A stretch of 51,506 nucleotides of DNA. Source: an uncultured Actinomycetes bacterium. Lineage in GTDB: Bacteria; Actinomycetota; Acidimicrobiia; Acidimicrobiales; RAAP-2. The stretch lies in contig CAIQPR010000024.1 of NCBI GenBank assembly GCA_903873775.1, forward strand, positions 1 through 51,506, in the 5' to 3' direction. The notes under the pieces were generated by a model. It did not search any database. It saw only the letters and a program-made list of their open reading frames with translations, and had not been told where the DNA came from. Position numbers and translations under genes: made by a program. Below, one piece after another: positions 17,929 through 25,479 of the stretch. The number at the start of each line of letters is the position of its first letter. Positions within the stretch are counted from its first letter, which is position 1.

Positions 17929-18492
17929 ATGGCGTACGAAGAGTGGGGCCCGTTGGCCGGACTGATCGGCACCTGGGAGGGTGACCAGGGCGTCGACGTG
18001 TCGTACCACAACGAAGAAGGAAAGATCGGCGAGACGCCGTACTTCGAGAAGACCACCTTCAAGCCCTTCGGACCCGTGGAGAACGGCCCGCAGGTGCTCT
18101 ACGGTCTCGACTACCGCACCGCCGCCACCCGTAAGGGTGAAGACATGCCCTTCCACACGGAAGTCGGCTACTGGATGTGGGACGCCGCCAACAAGCAGGT
18201 CATGCGGTGCTTCATGGTCCCGCGTGCCTCGACGTTGATCGCGGGCGCCACGGTCGAGCCGGACGCGACCACGTTCAAGCTCGAGGCCGTTCTCGGTTCG
18301 AACACCTACGGCATTCTGTCCAACATCTACCTCGACGAAGTCGCCAAGTCGACGCGTTTCGACGTGACGATCACGGTGGACGGTGACACCTTCAGTTACG
18401 ACGAGACCACTGTGGTCGAGCACCAGCGCACCAATGGTGTCATTATGCACACGGACAAGAACACCCTGAAGCGCACGAGCTGGGAGGCCTAA
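17929..18492 (+). CDS. heme-binding/FABP-like beta-barrel family protein
   Basis: 187 residues. The start LAGLIGTWEGDQGVDVSYHN is typical of the ten-stranded fatty-acid-binding-protein-like fold (nitrobindin/DUF1794 type) found in actinobacteria. ATG 17929 is chosen over the ATG six bases upstream because AGGAGG lies at 17917-17922, giving a six-base spacing. Many relatives bind heme or a hydrophobic ligand; the axial His cannot be assigned safely from the sequence alone. Only two bases separate it from the following acyl-CoA dehydrogenase, so an acyl or lipid ligand is an attractive guess. Confidence 0.72.
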   Translation: MAYEEWGPLAGLIGTWEGDQGVDVSYHNEEGKIGETPYFEKTTFKPFGPVENGPQVLYGLDYRTAATRKGEDMPFHTEVGYWMWDAANKQVMRCFMVPRASTLIAGATVEPDATTFKLEAVLGSNTYGILSNIYLDEVAKSTRFDVTITVDGDTFSYDETTVVEHQRTNGVIMHTDKNTLKRTSWEA

Positions 18493-18494
18493 CC

Positions 18495-19709
18495 ATGTAC
18501 GAATGGTCCGAAGAACACCAGGCGATCGCGGACGTCGTCCGCCGATTCGTGGACGAAGAGATTCGTCCCCACCTGGATGACCTCGAGTTCGGCGACCTTC
18601 CGCCGTACGGCATCTTGCGCAAGATGTACGAGACCTTCGGACTTAAGGACATGGCCAAGGAGAATTTCCAGCGCCAACTCGATCGAAAGAAGAACGACGA
18701 GGCGCCGGCGCCGAGCCGCGGCGGTTCGAACGCCGGCGCCACGTTGATTCCGACCATCGAGTTGTCCAAAGTGAGCCTCGGACTCGTCACGTCACTCGGC
18801 GTGTCGACGGGCCTCGCGGCGGGCACCATCATGAAGCTCGGGACGCCCGCGCAGATGGAGCGCTGGGGACTCGACCTGCTAACCCTCGACAAAGTCGGGG
18901 CGTGGGCCCTGACGGAACCGGATTCGGGATCTGACGCGCTGGGTGGCATGCGCACGACCGCCAAGCGTGACGGTGACGAGTACATCATCAACGGCAGCAA
19001 GACCTGGATTACGAATGGCCCCTACGCGGACACCATCGTCCTGTACTGCAAGCTGGATGACGGCAGCGGGGACGACATTCGCAACCGCAAGGTGCTGACC
19101 TTCATCCTCGACGCGGGCATGCCCGGCCTCGAGCAGTCCAAGCCCATGCGCAAGATGGGTCAGCACGGATCACCCACCGGCCAGGTCTTTATGACCGACG
19201 TCCGCGTGGGCAAGGATCGTCTCCTCGGCGAGACCGAAGAGCCCCGCGGTGGCGGTCGCGAGAGCGCCAAGGACAATTTCGTCGCCGAGCGTGCGGGTGT
19301 GGCGGCGATGTCCCTCGGCGTCATTGAAGAGTGCCTCCGCCTGAGCGTCGACTACGCGAAGAGCCGCATGCTGTGGGGCAAGCCCATCGCGGACTACCAG
19401 TTGATCCAGCTCAAGCTCGCGAACATGGAAGTGGCCCGCGTCAACGTCCAGAACCTGGTGTTCCGTCACATCGAGCGCAGCGCCGCCGGTGCGATTCCGA
19501 CCCTCGCCGAGGCGTCGGCGATGAAGTTGTACTCGGCCCAAGCCGCGTGCCAGGTGGCCGACGAGGCGATTCAGTTGTTCGGTGGCAACGGCTACGTGTC
19601 CGAATACCGAGTCGAGACGCTTCTGCGCGATGCGCGCGTGCTGCGGATCTACGCCGGCACCGATGAGATGCAGGTCGTTGCTATCGCCAAGGACCTCGTG
19701 CGCCGCTAG
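18495..19709 (+). CDS. acyl-CoA dehydrogenase family protein
   Basis: 404 residues. FAD/substrate motifs ALTEPDSGSDALG (138-150), KTWITNG (169-175), QLFGGNGYVSEY (360-371) and the C-terminal LLRDARVLRIYAGTDEMQ are in order. The usual catalytic Glu of the IYEGT motif is Ala387 here; Glu265 (VAERAGVAAM), in the helix where isovaleryl-CoA dehydrogenase keeps its base, may replace it. An insert of charged residues at about 60-80 is unusual. It is in an operon with the FABP-like gene. It probably introduces a 2,3-double bond into an acyl-CoA; the chain type is unknown. Confidence 0.88.
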   Translation: MYEWSEEHQAIADVVRRFVDEEIRPHLDDLEFGDLPPYGILRKMYETFGLKDMAKENFQRQLDRKKNDEAPAPSRGGSNAGATLIPTIELSKVSLGLVTSLGVSTGLAAGTIMKLGTPAQMERWGLDLLTLDKVGAWALTEPDSGSDALGGMRTTAKRDGDEYIINGSKTWITNGPYADTIVLYCKLDDGSGDDIRNRKVLTFILDAGMPGLEQSKPMRKMGQHGSPTGQVFMTDVRVGKDRLLGETEEPRGGGRESAKDNFVAERAGVAAMSLGVIEECLRLSVDYAKSRMLWGKPIADYQLIQLKLANMEVARVNVQNLVFRHIERSAAGAIPTLAEASAMKLYSAQAACQVADEAIQLFGGNGYVSEYRVETLLRDARVLRIYAGTDEMQVVAIAKDLVRR

Positions 19710-20728
19710 CGCTCGAGCGGGAGGGTGAAGCACCGCTCCCGTAGTTCCCCCATGGCGTACGCGCCGTAGAACCCGTCGAACATCGTGCGGGTCGTCTCCG
19801 CCCACGCGACCGCATCGGGTCGCGACGCGCGGTGGACGGTTTGGGCAATCCCGCGGGTACCGACGTGGTACTCCGCCCACGCCCCCGGAAAGTCTTTGAC
19901 ACACGCCACTTGCGTCACCGCGAGTCCGTCGACGTCGACTCGATGACACCGGTGCGTGTGCCCCGCGGAGTAACTGACCACGTGGCGTCGCGGCAACAGT
20001 GCCGCTAACAGGGCGGCCGAGTCGGTCGGGTTTACACCGTCGAAGCGCTCCGGCGCCATCGCCCCGTCAACAAAAAGGGGGTGATGCCCCATCACAATCA
20101 CCGGTGTCGTCGCCTCGTCGGCGGCTGCTGCGGTCGCGTCGATTTGGTCACGGGAGATGTAGCCCGACCCGGACGCGACGCGAGAGGTGTCGAGCAGAAT
20201 GATTCGCGCACCCGGGACATCAACGATCTGTACCGGCCAGTCGGCGTAGACCTCGCCCGGGTAGCTGTCGTGATTGCCCCGCACGTAGGTCAAGCGATCG
20301 CCAAAGGCGGGTTCGTAGAGCGCACGGAATGCGTCAAACTCGTCCCGCGTCCCGAAACTGGTGAGGTCACCCTTCACAATGACCGCATCGGGCGAGAGCG
20401 CCCTCATGTCTTCAATCACGGCCTCACTCATGAAAGTTGCGTAGGGAGTTTCACCCGGCTGCACACGAAAGGCCGCCTCGACGACGCCCACAATCTTTCC
20501 GCATTCAATTTCACCGAGATGAACATCGTTCACGGTGGTCACGGTGGCCAGATGTTCTCCCACGTCGGGAAGGGTGCGGTACGCAACACCATCGATGGTG
20601 CCCGCGGTATCGGCGTCTAGACCGCCGACTCGATAGATGGCTCCGTCACCAATAATTTCCACTTCGTGGACCCCGACGGCGACGAGTTCGCTCACAAATT
20701 TCATCTTACGGATACGAAGATGCCACAT
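19706..20728 (-). CDS. calcineurin-like metallophosphoesterase
   Basis: 340 residues from the ATG at 20726-20728, with AGGGGA just upstream on the minus strand. All five metallophosphoesterase motifs are present: NDVHLGE (D-x-H), KGDLTSFG (GD), RGNHDSYPG (GNHD), MGHHPLF and SAGHTHRCH. An N-terminal domain of about 60 residues precedes the catalytic core (VGVHEVEIIGDGAIYRVGG). No signal peptide is seen, so it is probably cytoplasmic, with cyclic nucleotides or phosphodiesters as likely substrates. The stop codon shares CTAG with the convergent acyl-CoA dehydrogenase; it diverges from the GH3 gene, whose ATG is 39 bases away. Confidence 0.87.
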   Translation of the reverse strand: MWHLRIRKMKFVSELVAVGVHEVEIIGDGAIYRVGGLDADTAGTIDGVAYRTLPDVGEHLATVTTVNDVHLGEIECGKIVGVVEAAFRVQPGETPYATFMSEAVIEDMRALSPDAVIVKGDLTSFGTRDEFDAFRALYEPAFGDRLTYVRGNHDSYPGEVYADWPVQIVDVPGARIILLDTSRVASGSGYISRDQIDATAAAADEATTPVIVMGHHPLFVDGAMAPERFDGVNPTDSAALLAALLPRRHVVSYSAGHTHRCHRVDVDGLAVTQVACVKDFPGAWAEYHVGTRGIAQTVHRASRPDAVAWAETTRTMFDGFYGAYAMGELRERCFTLPLER

Positions 20729-20766
20729 CGGTTCCCCTAAGTTGCGAGCAGCCAAACAAGAGAGCC

Positions 20767-23430
20767 ATGACCCGACTACCGCCACGACTCTTCATTCCGT
20801 TTCTCGCTGCTGTCACCTTGCTCTGCGTACCCGTCGGTGCGCGAGCGTCTCAGGTGCACCGCGGTACCGATAACACCGCAACCTGTCCGGTGACGACTCT
20901 CGCCACCGCGGATGCGTGGCCGTGGGAAAGCGCTACCTACCAAGCGGATCACACGCCAACCGAACTCGCGGTTGAGGTACTCGCGTGTCTCCAGCAGTTC
21001 TTTCCGACAACGGCGAACGCGGCGATGGTCGCGCTCACGAGTTTGCAGTACGCACCCGGGCGGAGCTTCGAAAACGAGAACCTGTTCCTGCCAACCTCTG
21101 ACGGCAGCCTCGTCCAACAGCCCGACTTTCCCGCACTCGGTATTCCTCCACTCACGCTCGAGGACGGCCCGGCGAACATCGACACCACGTCGCCCGCCGG
21201 ACAACCCCCGGTCACGCGCTACCCGAACGAAATGGCGTTGGCGAGTTCGTGGGACACCAGCGTGGCGAACGAGTACGGATCTCAATTGGGTGCGGACGCC
21301 GCGGCCTTCAACGCCGACGGGCTTCAGGCCCCTGACCTCAATGTCGACCGCATCCCGAACTGGGGTCGCGTCATGGAGACCTTCGGTGAAGACCCCGTCC
21401 TCGCCGGTCACATCGGTGCTGCGGAGACGCAGGGCATTCTGACCAAGATTCCCATCGTGGTTCTCAAACACCTCGGTGTGTACGGTCAGGAATCTGATCG
21501 ACGGGCGGTGAACAACCTTCTCGGTGACACCGCGCTGTACGACACGTACCTGCGCGCCTTCGCGATCACGTTGCACGCCACCGCCTCGTCGAGTGGTGTC
21601 GTGGACATGATGTGCGCGTACGGTGACCTCAACGGGAGTCACTCCTGCACTAGTTCGACATTGGGTCGCTCGCTCACGAACCTCGGTTTCAACGGCATTG
21701 TGCGCACCGACCTCGCCACGGGCACTGCCACCACCCCTCTGCTCAACGCGGGCGTCTCGCTGGTCAAGCCGATCAACCTCTCGGAGTTTCTCCCGTACGC
21801 CTCCGAGTCCCCGGCCCTCGTCGCATCACTGACCGCCGCCGCCACGCGGGTGCTCGCGCAAATGTTCGAAGCTGGTCTCGTGAGTCCCAGTGCGCTCGCG
21901 CACGCAGGAACCTTCGGCGCCATGACCCCCTCGTTGCGGGTGGCCGATCTTGCCGTGGCGAACGACGTCGAGGAGCGAGGAGCTGTGCTTCTCAAGAACG
22001 GGGCGACCGCGAGTGAGGGTTCGCTACCTCTCACCAGCGCCAAAGGCGCCGTGACCGTTGTCACGCCCGTCACGCTCGCCCAGACCTGCCTCGCGGTCGC
22101 GTCTCGATTGCGGGCTCACGGCGTCACTGCGACGTGCGACGTCTGGAACTCGCTACCTAACAAAGTGACCTCGTTATTCACGTCGCTGCCGATGACATCA
22201 ACATCAATGACCCGTTCGACCACCTGGGTAGCTCCCGCGACGGGTGACTATGTCATGCGCACGACGACAGTCGGGCATACGACAGTGTCGTTCAAGGGAG
22301 CTGTGCTGCAAAAGATGCCGGGACTCGCCGAGCACCCCGTCGAAACCGATACGACGATTCACGCCATCGCCAAGACGTCTTATCCCGTCTCCGTCACGTG
22401 GTCGAATGCCACACCGTCGGTCTCTCTCGCGTACGTCCAACCCAACATCGACGCGGCGGTCACCGCCACATCGTCCGCACGGACTGTCGTCGTGCTGGCC
22501 CACGACGGCGCCACCGAAGCAATGGATCGCGCCACGCTCGAATTGCCCATGGGCCAAGACGCCTTGATCGACGCGCTCGGTGCTCGACGTCCCACCAGTG
22601 TCGCGCTGTTCACGACGGGACCCGTGACCATGCCCTGGCTGAACACGGTGCACTCGGTGATTGAGATGTGGAATCCGATCGGCACGCCGACCCTCGACGC
22701 TCAGACGAAGTACTTGTCGAAGGCCTACGCCGCATTGCTCGACGGCGACGTCTCGCCGAGTGGGCACCTGCCGATTACCTTTCCGGCGTCCGCGTCGACG
22801 AGTCCGATGAACGTGAACAATGGTGAGTTCTGGCCGGGTCGTGGCGGCACCGCCACTCTCAGCGACGCTCCGTTTAACGGTGAGGAGATCGGCTACGGGT
22901 GGTACCAGAGTGCCAACTGGCCGGTGCTCTTCCCGTTTGGCTACGGATTGACCTACGGCGGTTCGACCCGGGCGACCATCGACGAGAGCGCTTCGTGCAC
23001 CTCACGCAACAGCGCGACGAATGTGTGCGTTCCCGTGGCCGTGCGCGTCACCAGCACCAACCCGGACGCCACGCGCGCGACACTCGAGGTCTACGTCGCA
23101 CAGCCGTCCTCCGTCTCAGCTCCGCGACCCTCGCTGGTTCTCGGGGCCGCCACAACCATCACGTGCGCCACCCGGAAGCAGATTGCTCCGGAATGCTCGA
23201 AGGGCACCGTCGACCTTTCACTCTCGAATCTCGATGTCGGCGAGTGGTCGGACGCGAAGTCCGCCTACGGGTTTCTTCCCGGGTGTTACTCCTTCGTGCT
23301 CGCACCGAATGCCGCCACGGCGTATAGCGAGTTGAACACCCCAACGACAAGCGCCGGCGAGATTATCCACGCCGTCGCACCTTTTAGTGCCACGACGAAG
23401 CTCCTCGCCGGCGCGTGTAGTTCCAACTGA
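20767..23430 (+). CDS. secreted glycoside hydrolase family 3 protein
   Basis: 887 residues. The signal peptide occupies about 1-27 (ends GARA). GH3 landmarks follow: EDGPANI (132-138, substrate-binding Asp133), PDLNVDRIPNWGRVMETFGEDP (189-210), KH at 234-235, MCAYGDLNG (282-290) and RTDLATG with candidate nucleophile Asp315, where most GH3 enzymes read SDW. The alpha/beta sandwich domain (VSPSGHLPITFP) and the FnIII-like end (FPFGYGLTYGG) are present. It should cleave beta-glucosides or beta-xylosides outside the cell. The altered nucleophile context makes the specificity uncertain. Confidence 0.87.
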   Translation: MTRLPPRLFIPFLAAVTLLCVPVGARASQVHRGTDNTATCPVTTLATADAWPWESATYQADHTPTELAVEVLACLQQFFPTTANAAMVALTSLQYAPGRSFENENLFLPTSDGSLVQQPDFPALGIPPLTLEDGPANIDTTSPAGQPPVTRYPNEMALASSWDTSVANEYGSQLGADAAAFNADGLQAPDLNVDRIPNWGRVMETFGEDPVLAGHIGAAETQGILTKIPIVVLKHLGVYGQESDRRAVNNLLGDTALYDTYLRAFAITLHATASSSGVVDMMCAYGDLNGSHSCTSSTLGRSLTNLGFNGIVRTDLATGTATTPLLNAGVSLVKPINLSEFLPYASESPALVASLTAAATRVLAQMFEAGLVSPSALAHAGTFGAMTPSLRVADLAVANDVEERGAVLLKNGATASEGSLPLTSAKGAVTVVTPVTLAQTCLAVASRLRAHGVTATCDVWNSLPNKVTSLFTSLPMTSTSMTRSTTWVAPATGDYVMRTTTVGHTTVSFKGAVLQKMPGLAEHPVETDTTIHAIAKTSYPVSVTWSNATPSVSLAYVQPNIDAAVTATSSARTVVVLAHDGATEAMDRATLELPMGQDALIDALGARRPTSVALFTTGPVTMPWLNTVHSVIEMWNPIGTPTLDAQTKYLSKAYAALLDGDVSPSGHLPITFPASASTSPMNVNNGEFWPGRGGTATLSDAPFNGEEIGYGWYQSANWPVLFPFGYGLTYGGSTRATIDESASCTSRNSATNVCVPVAVRVTSTNPDATRATLEVYVAQPSSVSAPRPSLVLGAATTITCATRKQIAPECSKGTVDLSLSNLDVGEWSDAKSAYGFLPGCYSFVLAPNAATAYSELNTPTTSAGEIIHAVAPFSATTKLLAGACSSN

Positions 23431-23431
23431 A

Positions 23432-24070
23432 CTACTTCGTCGTCGGTTCCTCTTCCGCCAGAATCAGGTAGAGGGCGCGTCGCGCGTCTTTCAAGATGGC
23501 GCTGGCTGACGCAATTTGCGCGTCACTGCCCGCATCCATGACTTGGCGTGCCGCGCCCGCAATCTGCTTCACGGTCCGCACGAATTCGACGCGACCCTCG
23601 CTCACGGAGCGCTGGGCGGCGTCCCACGGCTGTCCGAAGGACTCTCGGCGTTCTACCAACACGGCTCGTCCCGCGTCGGTGAGACCGAAGGTTCGTCCGT
23701 TGTCGTTGGTGTCCGCACGAATGAGACCCTCATCCTCTAGCTGGTTGAGAACCGGGTAGATGGATCCGGGGCTCGGACGCCACATGCCGTTGGAGCGGCT
23801 GTCGAGCTCTTGAATGAGCTGGTAGCCGTTCTGTGGCTTCTCCTCGAGGAGGAGCAGGACCGCGGCGCGCACGTCACCTCGACGGCTCCGTCCGCCGCGC
23901 CCGCCACGTCCTCCGGGACCTCGTTGGCCGCGGTGTTCGCCGTGAGGCCCACCGTGGTGACCGCCGGGGTGTTCGCCGTGGCGCATCGGTCGACCCGACC
24001 GTCCGCCGCGACCGCGACGGCGGTCAGTGTCGTCCCGTTCGCCTTCTGGGAAGTTATTGAATCCTCTCAT
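23432..24070 (-). CDS. PadR-family transcriptional regulator with a Gly/Arg/His-rich N-terminal tail
   Basis: 212 residues. The winged helix is recognisable from about 66 on: DVRAAVLLLLEEKPQNGYQLIQELDSR, then WRPSPGSIYPVLNQLEDEGLI and GRTFGLTDAGRAVL, the standard PadR pattern, followed by a helical dimerisation domain. The first 60 residues are instead a low-complexity tail rich in Gly, Arg and His (HPGGHHGGPHGEHRG), likely disordered. The ATG has AAAGGAG five bases upstream. A palindrome 29 bases upstream (24099-24116) is the probable operator, so the gene is likely autoregulated and may also control the divergent secreted protein gene. Confidence 0.9.
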   Translation of the reverse strand: MRGFNNFPEGERDDTDRRRGRGGRSGRPMRHGEHPGGHHGGPHGEHRGQRGPGGRGGRGGRSRRGDVRAAVLLLLEEKPQNGYQLIQELDSRSNGMWRPSPGSIYPVLNQLEDEGLIRADTNDNGRTFGLTDAGRAVLVERRESFGQPWDAAQRSVSEGRVEFVRTVKQIAGAARQVMDAGSDAQIASASAILKDARRALYLILAEEEPTTK

Positions 24071-24092
24071 GGATTCTCCTTTCGTTATTACT

Positions 24093-24116
24093 CGATATAT
24101 AACGATATATCGTTAT
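24093..24116. promoter_or_regulatory. palindromic operator, probably for PadR
   Basis: ATAACGATATATCGTTAT (24099-24116) is a perfect 18-bp palindrome, and CGATATAT-AACG-ATATATCG (24093-24112) is a second, overlapping dyad. It is strikingly AT-rich for this genome and lies in the 140-bp divergent region just upstream of the PadR start. Confidence 0.72.
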
Positions 24117-24210
24117 TGGCGCGTTGTCAAGCCCCCTTTCGGACGTTCGACGAGAGTTCACGTTCCGCTATGAAAACGTTGGGTCCTGAGCGTTACTCTC
24201 GTAGGGAACC

Positions 24211-25479
24211 ATGACAACTTCGCCACTCTCTCCACGTCACTCGCGTCGTCCCGTCCGCACCGGGCTGGTCGCAGTTGTTGCGTCGATCCTTCTCGCCACG
24301 CCCTTCGCTCTCAGTGCCGGGGCCACCACGACCTACACAGCCACCGCGGCACCTCTGCCGGCGAACGGTTTCGCGCATCCCCAGGCCTCGCTACTGGGCG
24401 TGAGCTGTCCCGCAGCGGAACAGTGCGTCGCGGTGGGTCGGTACCAGTCGACAAGTGGTCCCGCCGGGGTCATCGACACTGACGTCCACGGGGTGTGGTC
24501 AACGCGCGAGATCACTCTTCCGAGTGACGCTGCGTCCTCGCCGAACACCGTTCTCTCCGCAGTCTCCTGTGTCGCCGTCGGCAATTGCGTCGCGGTGGGT
24601 CAGTACGACGCCACGACCGGCTACGAGGGGCTCATCGTCACCGAGACCGCTGGTGTCTGGGGTACGGGAGTGCGCGCACCATTGCCGTCCGGAGCGGTCT
24701 CGAGCACGGTCACCGCTCTCTACGGCGTCGACTGCTTGAGCACCAGCTACTGCGTCGCGGTGGGTCAGTACAAGAACGCGGCCGGCGATCAAGCGTGGAT
24801 TGTTCGAAAGTCGGGCGGTGTGTGGGGCGCCTCGCAGAGAGCACCTCTCCCCAAGTACGCGAAGAGCAACTTCATCACCCAGCTCGATGCGGTCTCCTGC
24901 ACGAGCCCCGGTAATTGCGTCGCGGTGGGTCAATTCGTCGACACGTCTCCCGCGCGTCGCGCGATGATCGACACCGAGAGTGGCGGCGCCTGGTCGAGCA
25001 GCCAGGTCGCTCCTCTGCCGACCGACGCCGAGCGCAATCCGTGGGCCGGGCTCTTTGGTGTGAAGTGCTTCGTCGGCGGGAATTGCGTGGCCGTCGGCGT
25101 CTACCAGGGCCCCAATGGTGGCCAGGGACTCATCGACACCGAGTCGAACGGCCTGTGGTCGTCAACGCGACGCGCCCCGCTCGCTGCGGGCAAGTCACTC
25201 ACGAGTGACAGCGATCAATTGATCGGTCTCAGTTGTGTGTCGGCCGCTCACTGCGTCGCGGTGGGACAAGACACCGAGGGTTTGAACGACGCGCCGGTCG
25301 CCATTACGAGCACCGGTACACAGTGGAGCGCGGTCGACGAACCGCGTCCCGCGAACGCTATTTCCTCCCCCGGTTACGGCGTTCTCAACGCCGTGTCCTG
25401 CACCAGTGCCACGACGTGCGTGGCGGTTGGTCAATACGAATCCTCAGAGGGACAACCGGCGCTCATCGAGAGCCGCTAG
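24211..25479 (+). CDS. secreted protein with seven Cys-x5-Cys repeats, probable beta-propeller
   Basis: 422 residues. A signal peptide (about 1-38, ends AGA) precedes seven very regular repeats of about 52 residues. Each reads approximately L-x-x-V-S-C-x5-C-VAVGQY, then a loop, ID-T-E-S-x-G-x-WSS and APLP. The Cys pairs are SCPAAEQC, SCVAVGNC, DCLSTSYC, SCTSPGNC, KCFVGGNC, SCVSAAHC and SCTSATTC. This suggests a closed seven-bladed propeller with a disulfide per blade. The repeat type occurs in many actinobacterial secreted proteins without a known role. It diverges from padR across the operator and shares CTAG stop overlap with the downstream glycosyltransferase. Confidence 0.83.
   Translation: MTTSPLSPRHSRRPVRTGLVAVVASILLATPFALSAGATTTYTATAAPLPANGFAHPQASLLGVSCPAAEQCVAVGRYQSTSGPAGVIDTDVHGVWSTREITLPSDAASSPNTVLSAVSCVAVGNCVAVGQYDATTGYEGLIVTETAGVWGTGVRAPLPSGAVSSTVTALYGVDCLSTSYCVAVGQYKNAAGDQAWIVRKSGGVWGASQRAPLPKYAKSNFITQLDAVSCTSPGNCVAVGQFVDTSPARRAMIDTESGGAWSSSQVAPLPTDAERNPWAGLFGVKCFVGGNCVAVGVYQGPNGGQGLIDTESNGLWSSTRRAPLAAGKSLTSDSDQLIGLSCVSAAHCVAVGQDTEGLNDAPVAITSTGTQWSAVDEPRPANAISSPGYGVLNAVSCTSATTCVAVGQYESSEGQPALIESR

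Noticed and set aside
17718..18062. N-terminal extension of the aldehyde dehydrogenase
   Set aside because: The extra 115 codons overlap the start of the divergent FABP-like gene, carry no ALDH motif, and a G-rich ribosome binding site precedes the start at 17717.
24117..24192. CRISPR- or riboswitch-like structure in the padR intergenic region
   Set aside because: No repeated spacing and no known aptamer core; only the operator dyads are convincing. No CRISPR array was seen anywhere in the window.
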